DNA of 64,000 nucleotides from Streptomyces sp. SAI-135 (GCF_029893805.1 NZ_JARXYP010000002.1:806001-870000), one strand, 5' to 3'; shown: positions 39,381-49,931, counted from the stretch's first letter. Notes: generated by a model from the letters alone, not told the origin. Numbers and translations are program-made.

Positions 39381-40049
39381 TCAGCCGGCCGGAGGGGTGC
39401 GGATCGCGGCGATGTCGAACTGGAGGCGTACCTTCTCGCTGACCATGGCACCGCCCTCGGCGAGCCGGGTGCTGTAGGTCAGACCCCACTCGGAGCGGTT
39501 GATGGTGGTGGTGCCGTCGAAGCCGGCCCGCTGGTAGCCGAACGGGTCGGTGACATGGCCTATGTAGGTGAGTTCCAGGACGACGGGGCGGGTGGTCGCC
39601 TTGATGGTGAGGTCTCCCGTCATCCGGTACACGTCCGGGCCGACCACCTCCACCGCGGTGCTGACGAACCGCATGCGCGGGTAGGCCGAGGCGTCCAGGA
39701 AGTCCCGCCCCACGAGATGGCCGTCGCGCTGTTCCACGCCGGTGTCGACGCTGCCGGTGTTGATGATGATCTCCGCCTTCGAACGGGACGGGTCACGGCC
39801 GTCGAAGTAGAGACGGCTCTGGTACTCCAGGAACGCCCCGCGCACGGTGGTCACCATGGCGTGGCGTACCGAGAAGCCGATCCTGCTGTGGGCGGGGTCG
39901 ATGGCCCATTCCCCGGTCAGGGCCGCCAGTCCCGGGTCGGGAAGGACGGCTGTGGCCGTGGCCGACGACCCGGTGGGGGGCTGGGAATCGTCGGCGGGTT
40001 CCGTGCGGTCCGTACGACGGAACATGGTGCCACGGTTGAACAAGTTCAT
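39381..40049 (-). CDS. YceI-family lipocalin-like protein
   Basis: 222 residues. The YceI beta-barrel is clear: GEWAIDPAHSRIGFSVRHAMVTTVRG-type opening, AEIIINTGSVDTGVEQRDGHL, FLDASAYPRMRFVSTAVE, GDLTIKATTRPVVLELTYIG and closing VRLQFDIAA. The family binds isoprenoid or other hydrophobic ligands. The N-terminal 40 residues are polar, with no signal peptide, so it is probably cytoplasmic. The ATG at 40049 is preceded by AGGTG. It is 108 bp downstream of the symporter operon in the same direction. Confidence 0.88.
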   Translation of the reverse strand: MNLFNRGTMFRRTDRTEPADDSQPPTGSSATATAVLPDPGLAALTGEWAIDPAHSRIGFSVRHAMVTTVRGAFLEYQSRLYFDGRDPSRSKAEIIINTGSVDTGVEQRDGHLVGRDFLDASAYPRMRFVSTAVEVVGPDVYRMTGDLTIKATTRPVVLELTYIGHVTDPFGYQRAGFDGTTTINRSEWGLTYSTRLAEGGAMVSEKVRLQFDIAAIRTPPAG

Positions 40050-40157
40050 ACATCACCTAATTACTGCACGGGAGTTGTTGCCGCAAGCCGTGCTCCGTCG
40101 TCGACGAAATATCCACGTGTTCACCACACACTTCCCGGAAAAGTCGGGGGAAATCGG

Positions 40158-41750
40158 CTAGTCGACTCCGACAAGGGTCCGCACTTCGAAGTCCTCGTAT
40201 GTCTCCTTTGCTTCGGGCCGGCCCAGTTTTGAACCCAGCCAGCCGAGGAGGAAGCCGGCCGGGATGGAGACGATTCCGGGATTCTGCAAGGGAAACCAGG
40301 CGAAATCGGCGTCCGGGTAGAGCGAGGCGGGCACGGAGGAGACCACCGGGGAGAAGACGACGAGAAGGACCGAGGTGAGCAGGCCCCCGCACAGGCTCAG
40401 CAGGGCGCCCTGTGCGGTGAACCGTCGCCAGAACAGGGTGAAGACGAGGGTCGGGAGCAGGGCGGACGCGGCGATGGCGAAGGCGAGGAAGGCGAGGGTC
40501 GCGGAGTTGGCACCCCAGGAGATCAGGGCGAGCAGCATGCCGAGCACGCCGATGACGGCCGCCGCGAGCCGGGCCACGGCCAGCTCCTCCGTCTCCGTCG
40601 CCCGGCCCTTGCGGATCACCTCGCCGTAGAGGTCGTGGGCGAGCGAGGAGGCGGCGGCCAGCGTCAGACCCGCCGCGACCGCGAGGAGGGTGACAAAGGC
40701 CAGGCAGGACAGCAGGGCGGTCAGGACGGCACCGCCCAGTTCGTGCGCCAGCAGCAGGACGGCCGCGTTGCCCGTGCGGTCGTTCTCCGCGATGGTGTCG
40801 CTGCCCAGGACGGCGGTGGCGCCGAGGCCGAGGATGCCGGCCGCCAGGCAGACGAGGCTGACCAGGCCCATGGCCCACACCACCGAGGTGCGCAGGACGC
40901 CGACCGACCTCGGGGCGAGCAGGCGCATCATCACGTGCGGAAGGGCGGCGAGGCCGAGCACGATGGCCAACTGCAGGCTGAAGAAGTCCAGTTTGCTGGT
41001 GGTGCTGGCTCCGTAGCGCAGTCCCGGCTCCAGGAACCGCGTGCCCTGACCGCTGTTGTCCGCGGCCGCGCCGAGCAGGTTCTCGACGTTCCAGTCGAAG
41101 CGGTGCAGCACCATCACGCCGGCCACGGTGACACCGCAGATGAGCATGACCGCCTTGACGACCTGGATGAAGGTGGCGCCCGGCATGCCGCCGATGGCGG
41201 CGTAGACGATGACGACGGTGCCGATGACGACGACGCACAGGGTGCGGGTGGCCGTGCTGGGTTCGCCGGTGAACTGGGTCAGCAGGGCCACACTGCCGAC
41301 GAGTTGGGCCACCAGGTAGAGAGTGGCGATGGCCAGCGTGCACAGGGCCAGGGCGAGACGGACCGGCCGCTGCATGCGCGACAGCCGCATCGCCAGAGTG
41401 TCGCCGAGGGTGAACCTGCCCGCGTTGCGCAGGGGTTCGGCGATCAGCAGCAGGACCATCATCCAGGCCACGGCGGTACCGCACAGGTAGAGCAGTCCGT
41501 CGTAGCCGGTCAGGGCGACCAGTCCGGTGCTGCCCAGGAGGGTCGCGGCCGACAGGTAGTCGCCGCACATCGCCAGCCCGTTGCGCAGCGGGGACATGGC
41601 GCGGTTGCCGAGATAGAACTCGCCGATCTCGTCGCGTTGGGGTGCGGTCAGCAGCGCGGTGAACAGGGTCACGACGACCACGGAGAGGAAGAGCACGAGC
41701 GTCAGCTGGAGGCTGAGGCGGTCCACGACGGAGGCGCCGAACGTCACCAT
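40158..41750 (-). CDS. Sodium/solute symporter (ActP/acetate-type, SSS family)
   Basis: 530 residues with about 13 transmembrane helices. Characteristic SSS segments are FYLGNRAMSPLRNGLAMCGDYLSAATLLG, the GGMPGATFIQVVKAVMLICG sodium-symporter signature and LPHVMMRLLAP. The pairing with an upstream DUF485 gene is typical of acetate/monocarboxylate symporters (YjcH-ActP). The ATG overlaps the DUF485 stop by 7 bp, so translation is coupled. Confidence 0.88.
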   Translation of the reverse strand: MVTFGASVVDRLSLQLTLVLFLSVVVVTLFTALLTAPQRDEIGEFYLGNRAMSPLRNGLAMCGDYLSAATLLGSTGLVALTGYDGLLYLCGTAVAWMMVLLLIAEPLRNAGRFTLGDTLAMRLSRMQRPVRLALALCTLAIATLYLVAQLVGSVALLTQFTGEPSTATRTLCVVVIGTVVIVYAAIGGMPGATFIQVVKAVMLICGVTVAGVMVLHRFDWNVENLLGAAADNSGQGTRFLEPGLRYGASTTSKLDFFSLQLAIVLGLAALPHVMMRLLAPRSVGVLRTSVVWAMGLVSLVCLAAGILGLGATAVLGSDTIAENDRTGNAAVLLLAHELGGAVLTALLSCLAFVTLLAVAAGLTLAAASSLAHDLYGEVIRKGRATETEELAVARLAAAVIGVLGMLLALISWGANSATLAFLAFAIAASALLPTLVFTLFWRRFTAQGALLSLCGGLLTSVLLVVFSPVVSSVPASLYPDADFAWFPLQNPGIVSIPAGFLLGWLGSKLGRPEAKETYEDFEVRTLVGVD

Positions 41751-42178
41751 GGGCGGAACCCCTCCTCACGAGGGGCCGTGCGCGCCTCGAAGGCCGCGCG
41801 TTCGCGTTCCGCGCTCTCCTGGTGGCGGACCAGGCCGCGCAACCCCCGGACCACCGGGTCGACATGGGTGCGCACGTGCACGAGGTAGCGCCACACGATC
41901 ACGCCCATCAGCACGAACTGCCCGAGCCCGAGGGCGAGTCCGATCGTGAGAGGGCCGCTCACGGAGGTGTTCATCAGACCGGGCGCGAAGCCCGACAGCA
42001 GGACGTACAGCAGGAAGCCGCCGACGGCCACGGCCGTGGCCCGGACACCGAAGCGCCGGTGACGTTGGCGCAAGGACCGGTACGCGGGCTGTCGGGACAC
42101 CGATCGACGGTCCGCCGCTTCGGGGCCCGCTTCGTAGGGGGACGGAGGCCCGCCGAGCCCCGGGGAGTGCCGTGACAC
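41744..42178 (-). CDS. DUF485 (YjcH-like) membrane protein
   Basis: 144 residues with two transmembrane helices (ATAVAVGGFLLYVLLSGFAP and LTIGLALGLGQFVLMGVIVW) framing the DUF485 motif PAYRSLRQRHRRFGVRA and the tail YLVHVRTHVDPVV. It is a partner of the symporter that follows. The GTG at 42178 has GAAGG about 6 nt upstream; the frame is open further but without a site. Confidence 0.83.
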   Translation of the reverse strand: MSRHSPGLGGPPSPYEAGPEAADRRSVSRQPAYRSLRQRHRRFGVRATAVAVGGFLLYVLLSGFAPGLMNTSVSGPLTIGLALGLGQFVLMGVIVWRYLVHVRTHVDPVVRGLRGLVRHQESAERERAAFEARTAPREEGFRPW

Positions 42179-42678
42179 ATGCACCTTCTTTGCTGCCGCG
42201 CCGGTCGTGACATCAATGGCACGCCGGAGTCGTGCTCCGTGCGGACGTGTGGGGAATTCGTGAATCCAAAATTCACGTGATGCGCATTGCGCGCTTGCCG
42301 ACAAGCCGGTGAGGGCGGTCGGCCGGGGGGTCGGGGGGTGGCGCCGAGGTCAGGACCGGGATTGTTGCAGCGCCTCCGTTGCACTATCAACCGGGAGGTC
42401 GAACCGAATCGGGAAACTGACTCATTCATGTGCTTCGATTTCCCTGCGCGGCATCCTGGGGCCTGCGAAAAGGCCGGAGTCCGGAATAGGTCTGCACCTT
42501 CCCGTCGGCCAGGTTGTCTCAAATGCAGCGCACAGAGCGAACGCCTGGCGGACGCGGACCCTTGTCACCGACGGACTAAGGCGGGCCTCCCGGGACTCAC
42601 CTCACGCAAACAGAACGGCGTGGGGCTCGGCCCGCGCCGGAGGCGCTGCCATATTCGAAGGCCACTTCGGAGGTGGCT
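42179..42678. promoter_or_regulatory. 500-bp divergent regulatory region ahead of the carboxylase-PKS operon
   Basis: This gap is less GC-rich than its neighbours and has no supported gene. It contains the inverted repeat CGTGAAT-CCAAA-ATTCACG (42259-42277), about 80 bp from the symporter operon start. Near the other end, CGAAG-GCCA-CTTCG (42656-42669) runs into the GGAGG of the carboxylase gene and could fold to mask that ribosome site. I could not assign a promoter with confidence. Confidence 0.45.
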
Positions 42679-44232
42679 GTGACACTAGAGGTGACGACGA
42701 CACGTCCGCCCGACCGCACCGCCGACCGCGTCCTGGCGCTCGAAGCCCGCCGAGCGCAGGCCGTGGCCGGGAACAGGCCGAGAAGACGCGGCAAGTTCGG
42801 CGCCCGGGAGCGGATCGACCTGCTGCTGGATCCCGGCTCCTTCACCGAGACCGGTCTGTTCGTCCGGGCCCGGCCCGCCGGGGACAGCGCCCGACGCCCC
42901 TACGGCGACGGTGTGATCACCGGGTACGGCACGGTCGACGGACGTCCCGTCTGCGTGTTCTCCCAGGACTCCACGGTCTTCGGCGGCAGCATGGGCGAGG
43001 CCTTCGGTGAGAAGACCGTGGCCCTCATGGACCTGGCGCTCAGAACCGGCTGCCCGGTCATCGGGCTCAACGACGGCGGCGGCGCCCGCATCCAGGAGGG
43101 CGTCGTCTCGCTCGCCCTGTACGCCGAACTGGTGCGCCGCAACGTCCGGGCGTCCGGGGTGATCCCGCAGATCTCCGTCGTGCTCGGTCCGTGTGCCGGC
43201 GGCGCCGCCTACTCCCCCGCCATCACCGACTTCACCGTGATGGTGGACGGCGCCTCGCACATGTTCGTCACCGGGCCCGACGTCATCGAGGCGGTCACCG
43301 GGGAGCGCACCAGCGCCGAGGAGCTCGGCGGCGCCCGGACCAGCAACTCCCTCAACGGCAACGCCCACTTCCTCGCCGCCGACGAGACCGAGGCCCTGGA
43401 CACCGTACGGGAGCTGCTGTCGTACCTGCCCGTCAACAACCTGGAGCGGCCACCGCAGTACGGCCCCCTGCCGCCCCGCGACGGCATAGCGCTCGACGAG
43501 ATCGTCCCGGACCGGCTCGGACAGGCCTACGACATGCGGGACATCCTGCGGGCGGTCGTCGACGACGGTGAACTCCTGGAGGTGCAGGAGCTGTTCGCGC
43601 CGAACATCATCTGCGCGCTGGCCCTCGTCGAGGGCACGTCCGTCGGCGTGGTCGCCAACCAGCCGCTGCACGCGGCCGGGGTGCTGGACATCGACGCCTC
43701 CGAGAAGGCCGCGCGGTTCGTGCGGTTCTGCGACGCGTTCGGCATTCCGCTGCTGACCTTCGCCGATGTGCCGGGCTATCTCTCCGGAGTCCGTCAGGAG
43801 CAGGCCGGGATCATCCGGCGAGGCGCCAAACTGCTGTACGCGTACGCCGAGGCGACCGTGCCGAAGGTGACGGTGGTGGTGCGCAAGGCGTACGGCGGCG
43901 GATACGCGGTGATGGGTTCCAAGCACCTGGGCGCCGACATCAACCTCGCCTGGCCCACGGCACGGATCGCGGTGATGGGCGCCGAAGGGGCGGTGGGCGT
44001 GCTGCACCGGCGTGAACTCGCCGCCGCCGAGGACCCCGAGGCGTTGCGGGCCCGTCTGGTGGACGCGTACGAGAGCACCCACGGGACGCCTTACCTGGCC
44101 GCCGAGCGCGGTTACGTCGACGCGGTCATCGCCCCGCGCGAGACCCGCGCCCACGTCTGCCGTGCCCTGCGTGCGCTGCGCGGCAAGCGCGCCCCGATGC
44201 CGGAACGCCGGCACGGCAACATCCCGCTCTGA
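42679..44232 (+). CDS. Acyl-CoA carboxylase carboxyltransferase subunit (AccD4-like by context)
   Basis: 517 residues, full-length biotin-dependent carboxyltransferase beta subunit. Two crotonase-like halves are seen: ARERIDLLLDPGSFTETGLF, GGSMGEAFGEKTVALMDLA, GARIQEGVVSLALYAEL and the acyl-CoA oxyanion loops GPCAGGAAYSPAITDF and KAYGGGYAVMGSKHLGAD. It transfers CO2 from biotin to an acyl-CoA; the biotinylated alpha subunit is not in the window. In mycobacteria AccD4 carboxylates long-chain acyl-CoA for Pks13. The neighbouring ligase and PKS make an analogous role likely, but substrate length cannot be read from sequence. I chose the GTG at 42679, 5 nt after GGAGG. Confidence 0.9.
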   Translation: MTLEVTTTRPPDRTADRVLALEARRAQAVAGNRPRRRGKFGARERIDLLLDPGSFTETGLFVRARPAGDSARRPYGDGVITGYGTVDGRPVCVFSQDSTVFGGSMGEAFGEKTVALMDLALRTGCPVIGLNDGGGARIQEGVVSLALYAELVRRNVRASGVIPQISVVLGPCAGGAAYSPAITDFTVMVDGASHMFVTGPDVIEAVTGERTSAEELGGARTSNSLNGNAHFLAADETEALDTVRELLSYLPVNNLERPPQYGPLPPRDGIALDEIVPDRLGQAYDMRDILRAVVDDGELLEVQELFAPNIICALALVEGTSVGVVANQPLHAAGVLDIDASEKAARFVRFCDAFGIPLLTFADVPGYLSGVRQEQAGIIRRGAKLLYAYAEATVPKVTVVVRKAYGGGYAVMGSKHLGADINLAWPTARIAVMGAEGAVGVLHRRELAAAEDPEALRARLVDAYESTHGTPYLAAERGYVDAVIAPRETRAHVCRALRALRGKRAPMPERRHGNIPL

Positions 44233-44257
44233 CCTGCCTCGCGAGGAGACCTGCCCG

Positions 44258-45970
44258 ATGGACATGCGCCGTCCCCCGCTCGCCCCCGCGTTCCGGAGTC
44301 TGCCGGAGTACGTGAGCCACTGGGCCCGGACCACCCCGGACCGCCGGGCGTTCACCTTCGTCGACCATCCCGCTCCGCACTCCCGGGGTGTCCACCGCAC
44401 CCTGACCTGGCGCCGGCTGGACGTGCGCGTCCGGGCGGTGGCCGCACGGCTCGCCGAGGAGGCCGGGCCCGGGGCGCGGGTCGCGGTGCTGTGCCCCCAG
44501 GGGCTGGAGTACGTCACCGGCTTCCTGGGGGCGCTCGCGGCCGGCATGGTCGCCGTACCGATGTACCCGCCCGGTCTGCCCGGGCACGGCGACCGCCTGG
44601 CGGCCGTCCTGGCCGACGCGCGCCCCGCCGTTGTCGTGACGGTCCAACAGGTAATCGACGAGGTAAGGGACTTGTGCAGGGGCGCCGCCGCTCGGGTCGT
44701 CGCCGTGGACCAGGTGCCCGACGCCGCCGCGCGGGAACTCCCGCCCCCGGCCGGTGGGATCGCCTACCTCCAGTACACCTCCGGGTCGACGCGCACCCCG
44801 GCGGGCGTGGAGATCGGGCACACCAACGTCGTCGCCAACGCCCGGCAGGCGCTGGGCGCCTACGGCGCCGACGTCCACCAGGTGACCTGCGTGGGCTGGC
44901 TGCCGCTCTACCACGACATGGGGCTCGTCCTCAGTGTCGCCGCCCCGGTCGTGCGCGGGCTGTTGTCGGTGCTCATGGACCCGGTCGCCTTCCTGCACGA
45001 GCCCGCGCGCTGGCTGCGGCTGCTGTCCGCCCACCCGCGGGCGCTCAGCGCGGCGCCCAACTTCGCCTACGACTACTGCGCCTCGACGGTGACCGAGGAC
45101 CAGAAGGCGGACCTGCGGCTGGACGGGGTCGTCGCGCTGATCAACGGCAGCGAACCGGTCCGGCCCACCACGGCCGACCGGTTCCAGGCCGCCTTCGCCG
45201 GCCAGGGGCTCGCGGCCACCACGCACTGTCCGTCGTACGGCCTCGCCGAGGCGACCGTCTTCGTCAGCGCCGCTCGGCCCGGCGACCCGGTGCGCCGGTT
45301 CGCCCTCGACCGGGACGCGCTCGCCGAGGGCAAGGCGCTGCCCGCACGGCCCGACGATCCCCGGGCCGTGCTGCTGGCGGGCTGCGGAACCCCGGTGGGC
45401 CAGGAGGTCTCCGTCGTCGACCCGGTCTCCGGCGCCCACCTGTCCGAGGGCGAAGTCGGTGAGATCCAGGTGCGCGGCCCCAACGTGGGCCGCGGCTACT
45501 GGAACCGGGACGAGCAGACCCGGCGCGTCTTCGGCACGGACGGCCGGCTGCGCACCGGTGACCTGGGGACCGTCCTGGAGGGAGAGCTGATCGTCACCGG
45601 CCGGCTGAAGGACCTCATCGTCGTCGACGGACGCAACCACTACCCACAGGACCTGGAGGCCACCGTCCAGGAGACGCACCCGGCGGTCCGGCGTGACCGG
45701 CTCGCCGCGTTCGGGGTGGCCGGCGCCTCCGGTGAGCGAGTGGTCGTGGTGGCCGAGCACGCGCGGACCACGAGCCTCGCCGAGATCGACGTACCGGCCC
45801 TGGTGCGGGAGGTGCGCGCGGCCGTGTCCGGGCGGCACGGGCTGCGGCTCGCCGATGTGCTCCTCGTCCCGCCGGGCACGGTGCCGCGGACGTCGAGCGG
45901 CAAGGTGTCACGGGCGCTGACGCGTGAGCGGTATCTCGCAGGTGCCTACGCGGCGGGAGGGGCCGCGTGA
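44258..45970 (+). CDS. Fatty acyl-AMP ligase (FadD32-like)
   Basis: 570 residues, adenylate-forming enzyme of the FAAL group. AMP motif YLQYTSGSTRTPAGVEIGH, the FAAL-typical WLPLYHDMGLV, INGSEPVRPTTADRF, SYGLAEATVFV, LRTGDLG and the hallmark KDLIVVDGRNHYPQDLE are all present, with catalytic Lys in SSGKVSRALTR. FAALs form acyl-adenylates and pass the acyl chain to an ACP instead of CoA. It lies 25 bp after the carboxylase gene, with GGAG ahead of the ATG, and its TGA overlaps the PKS start (GTGA). The PKS begins with an ACP, the expected acceptor. Confidence 0.92.
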   Translation: MDMRRPPLAPAFRSLPEYVSHWARTTPDRRAFTFVDHPAPHSRGVHRTLTWRRLDVRVRAVAARLAEEAGPGARVAVLCPQGLEYVTGFLGALAAGMVAVPMYPPGLPGHGDRLAAVLADARPAVVVTVQQVIDEVRDLCRGAAARVVAVDQVPDAAARELPPPAGGIAYLQYTSGSTRTPAGVEIGHTNVVANARQALGAYGADVHQVTCVGWLPLYHDMGLVLSVAAPVVRGLLSVLMDPVAFLHEPARWLRLLSAHPRALSAAPNFAYDYCASTVTEDQKADLRLDGVVALINGSEPVRPTTADRFQAAFAGQGLAATTHCPSYGLAEATVFVSAARPGDPVRRFALDRDALAEGKALPARPDDPRAVLLAGCGTPVGQEVSVVDPVSGAHLSEGEVGEIQVRGPNVGRGYWNRDEQTRRVFGTDGRLRTGDLGTVLEGELIVTGRLKDLIVVDGRNHYPQDLEATVQETHPAVRRDRLAAFGVAGASGERVVVVAEHARTTSLAEIDVPALVREVRAAVSGRHGLRLADVLLVPPGTVPRTSSGKVSRALTRERYLAGAYAAGGAA

Positions 45971-48900
45971 GGGCCGTCGACGCGAGCGCGGTGCGCCGCC
46001 TGGTCGCGGAGCGCGTCGCCGGATGGACCGGCACGCCCGCGGCGGACGTTGCGATGGACCGGCCGCTGGCGGACCTCGGCATGTCCTCGCGGGAGGCGGT
46101 CGTGCTGGCCGGGGACCTCTCCCGGCTGACGGGGCGGGACCTGCCGCCCACGTTGCTGTGGGAGGCGCCCACCGGGGAGGCGCTGGTGGCGCACCTGTGC
46201 GGTACGCCGCCGGAGACCCTGCCGCCGGTGGGCGCCACCGCGGTTCCCGCCGCGGAGCCCGTAGCCGTCATCGGCCTCGGCTGCCGGCTCCCCGGCGGGG
46301 TGCACGGCCCGGCGGACTACTGGCGGCTGCTGACCGACGGCGTCGACGCGGTCAGACGGGTCCCGGAGGACCGCTGGCGCGACTTCACCGCCTTCCCGCC
46401 CGAGGACGCGCCCCGGTACGGCGGCTACCTCGACGACATCGCCGGGTTCGACGCGGACTTCTTCCGGATCACCCCGCGCGAGGCGGCCGTCATGGACCCG
46501 CAGCAGCGGATCCTCCTGGAGGTCGTCCACGAGACCCTCGCCCACGCCGCCGTCCCGGCCTCCTCCCTCGCGGGCACCGCCACCGGGGTCTTCGTCGGCG
46601 TCTCCGCCCCCGAGTACGGCTCGCTCACCGGCGCCGACCCGGCCGCCGTCGACCCGTGGGCCCCGGCGGGCGGAGCACTGAGCGTGACCGCGGGACGGCT
46701 GGCGTACGTGCTGGACACCCGCGGGCCGAGCATGGCCGTGGACACCGCCTGCTCCTCCTCGCTGGTCGCCGTGCACCACGCGTGCGTGAGCCTGCGCACC
46801 GGCGAGAGCGACACGGCGATCGCCGCGGGCGTCAACCTGCTGCTCTCCCCCACCGTCAGCATGGCGTTCCGGCGGGCGGGAGCCCTCGCCCCGGACGGGC
46901 GGTGCAAACCCTTCTCGCCGGACGCCGACGGCATCGGACGCGGTGAGGGGTGTGCGGCCGTGCTGCTGAAGCGGCTGTCCGACGCCGAACGGGACGGCGA
47001 CCGCGTGCTCGCCGTCATCCGCGCCACGGCCGTCAACTCCGACGGCCGCTCCAACGGCCTCCTCGCCCCCAACCCGGCCGCCCAGCAAGCCCTGTTGGCC
47101 ACCGCGTACGCGCGGGCCGGACTCACCCCCGCCCACGTCGACTACGTCGAGGCGCACGGCACCGGTACCCCTCTCGGCGACCCCATCGAGGCGGGCGCCC
47201 TCGGCGCGGTGCTCGGCGCGGACCGCGACCCCGACCAGCCGCTGCTGCTCGGCTCCGTGAAGTCGAACCTCGGTCACCTGGAGTCCGCCGCGGGCATCGC
47301 CGGACTGGTGAAGACCGTGCTCGCCCTGCACCACGACGTCATCCCGCCGACCCTGCACTGCGCCGAGGGCAGCGCCCTGGACGACGAACGGCTGCGCCTG
47401 GTCACCGAGGGCGAGCCCTGGCCGCGCTACGCCGGTACGGCCACCGCGGGCGTCTCCGGGTTCGGGTTCGGCGGCACCAACGCGCATGCCGTCCTGGAGG
47501 AATGGCGGCCCGGCGTCCTGCCCGCGCGCCCGGCCGACGAACCCGGCGCGCGGCTCCATCAGCTGTCCGACATGGACGGGGAGCGGCTGCGCGACACCGC
47601 GGCCCGGCTCGCCGACTGGCTGCGGACGGCGTCCGCGCACCCCGCCGACGTGGCTCGCACGCTGGCCGGGCGGGCGGACCGCGGAGGGGTGCGCGCGGCC
47701 GTGGTCGCCCGGGATCCGGGCGAACTCGCGGACGGACTGGACGCCTTGGCACACGGGCGCCCACACGCACGGGTCGTCACCGGTGAGCGCGACCTCATGG
47801 GCCCCGGCCCCGTGTGGGTCTTCTCCGGCTACGGCACCCAGTGGCCCGGGATGGGACGCAGGCTGCTGGCCGAGGAGCCCGCCTTCGCCGCCGCCGTGGA
47901 GAAACTCGACGCGGAGTGCGGACTGTCCCTGTACGACCGTCTCGCGTCCGGGAGCGGACTGGGCCGGCTGGAGGTGGCCCAGCCCGTCCTGTTCGGATTC
48001 CAGGTGGCGCTCGCCGAGCTGTGGCGCTCCTACGGCGTCGAACCCGCCGCCGTCATCGGCCACTCGCTGGGCGAGGTGGCCGCGGCGGTCTGCGCGGGCG
48101 CCCTGGACGCCGCGGAGGGCGCCCGGATCGTCTCCGTCAGGGCAGCGCTGCTCGGCCGGCTGCGGGGCGGCGCGATGGCGGTCGTCGACCTCACCGACGG
48201 TGAACTCGACGCGCTGGAACGGGACTTCCCCGGTGTGCAGGTCGCCGTCCACTCCTCGCCCGGGCAGAAGGTCGTCACCGGCGAGGAGCCGGCGGTGGCG
48301 CGTCTGGTGCAACGGCTGGAGGGGCAGGGGCGCACCGCACGGTCCATGCGGGTCGTCGGCGCAGGTCATTCGCCCCAAGTGGAGCCGCTGCTTGGCGAGT
48401 TGACCGAGGCATTGGCCGACGTCGGCGGCAGGGCGCCCCGGGTGCCGGTGTACTCCACCGTCCTGGACGACCCGCGCGGTGACTGCGTCTTCGACGCCGC
48501 CCACTGGGCCGCGAACCTGCGGCGGCCCGTGCGGCTGGACCGGGCCGTCGCCGCGGCCGCCGCCGACGGCCACACCGCTTTCGTGGAGATCTCCCCGCAC
48601 CCGGTCCTGGGCCGGGCCGTCACCGAGAACGCGCCCGGGGCCCTCGCGCTCGGCACGCTGCGGCGGGACGCCGACGGATGCGCCGACTTCCTCACCCAGG
48701 TGGGCGCCCTGTACTGCGCGGGCGCACGGCTGCCGCTGCCCGCGGGCCGGGTCGTCGACCTGCCCGCGCCGCGCTGGAGGCATGTGCGGCACTGGTGGAC
48801 GGACGGACGGGGAGCCTCACCGGCCCGGACGCCCGCCTCCCCGCAGGCGCCGGCCGAGGAGGCGCCCGCCGGGCAGGACACCTCTGTCGCCGCCCGCCTG

Positions 48901-49915
48901 TGCCACCACATCGCGGCCGTCACCGGTCATCCCGCCGGCCGGGTCACCCCCGGCACCGCGCTGGCCGGGCTCGGGCTCGACTCGCTGATGGCGGTCCGCC
49001 GTCCGCACCGCCCTGGAGCGCGAGTTCGCCGTCGAGCTGCCGCTTCGCGAGCTGCTCGGCGCCACCACGGTCCAACAGCTGGCCGACCGCGTCCGGCCGG
49101 GAGCGGTACGCCCGCTGCGCGTCACCGGCACCCGGCCGCCGCTCTTCCTCGTGCACGCGGCCGGCGGAACCACCGACGTCTACCGGGCCCTCGCCCAACG
49201 CCTGAGCGACGACCGGCCCGTGTACGGGCTCGAACGCCTGGAAGACGCGCCGACGGTGACCGAGAAGGCCCGCCGCTACGCCGAGGCCGTCACCGCCGTG
49301 CACCCCGACGGGCCCTGTCTGCTGGGCGGTTGGTCCTTCGGCGGCTTCGTCGCCCAGGAGACCGCGCGGCACCTCACCGCCGCGGGCCGGGACGTTCAGC
49401 TGGTGGTCCTCATCGACTCTGTGCGGCCCCTGCGCCGGCCCGGCCGCACACCTGCCGAGCGGCTCCGCGACCACTTCGAGGGCTTCGCCCGTCACGTCCA
49501 GGACGCCTACGGGGTCCCGCTGGAGCTGCCGTACGAGGACCTCGTCGCGATGGACGACGACGGCGAGCGCATCGACACGGTGCTGGAGATCCTGCGCGCG
49601 GCCGCGGACGTGCCGGCCGCCGCCCTGGAGCACCAGCGCTCCTCGTACCTGGACCTGAGGATCGGCGAGGCCCACGAGCCGGGCCGCCACGACGGGCGGG
49701 TGGTCCTGTACCGGGCCACCGAGCCCGCTCCGCACACCGTGCGCGACCCCGCCTACGAGCGCGACGACCGGACGCTGGGCTGGGACGAGGTGTGCCCGCG
49801 CCTGACCGTCGTACCGGTCGCGGGACACCATCTGTCGCTGCTCGACCCGCCGCACGTCGACGAGATCGCCGCCCACCTGGGGCGTGAGCTCGCCGCAGGG
49901 ACCCGCCGCACGTGA
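45967..49915 (+). CDS. Pks13-like type I PKS, ACP-KS-AT-ACP-TE, with a one-base frameshift
   Basis: About 1,315 residues after correction. Domains: N-terminal ACP (DLGMSSREAV, Ser41); KS (about 95-520; Cys262 in DTACSSSLVAVHH, His in HGTGTPLGDPIEAG and SNLGHLESAAG); AT (about 610-900; Ser700 in GHSLGEVAAAV, with GAGH at 798-801 in the usual specificity position); C-terminal ACP (LGLDSLMAV, Ser1006); TE (Ser1123 in GGWSFGGF, Asp in LIDSVRP, His in AGHHLSLL). There are no KR, DH or ER domains. This order matches mycobacterial Pks13, which condenses a FAAL-loaded acyl chain with a carboxyacyl-CoA. The frame breaks at about 49000, where one extra C separates LDSLMAVR from VRTALEREFAVELPL; the TE continues in the other frame. 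It may be a sequencing error, a mutation or recoding. Confidence 0.9.
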
Positions 49916-49931
49916 CCCGAGGAGAGCCGCC

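Noticed and set aside
49151..49915. A free-standing thioesterase gene starting at the GTG at 49151
   Set aside because: The start falls inside the first conserved TE strand (LFLVHAAGG) and has no ribosome site; the same frame upstream encodes the rest of the preceding ACP, so a frameshifted PKS is the better reading.
42679..49915. Lipstatin/ebelactone-type beta-lactone cluster
   Set aside because: Those use FabH-like condensing enzymes or modular reducing PKS and an NRPS; here there is a single ACP-KS-AT-ACP-TE protein and no NRPS or reductase.
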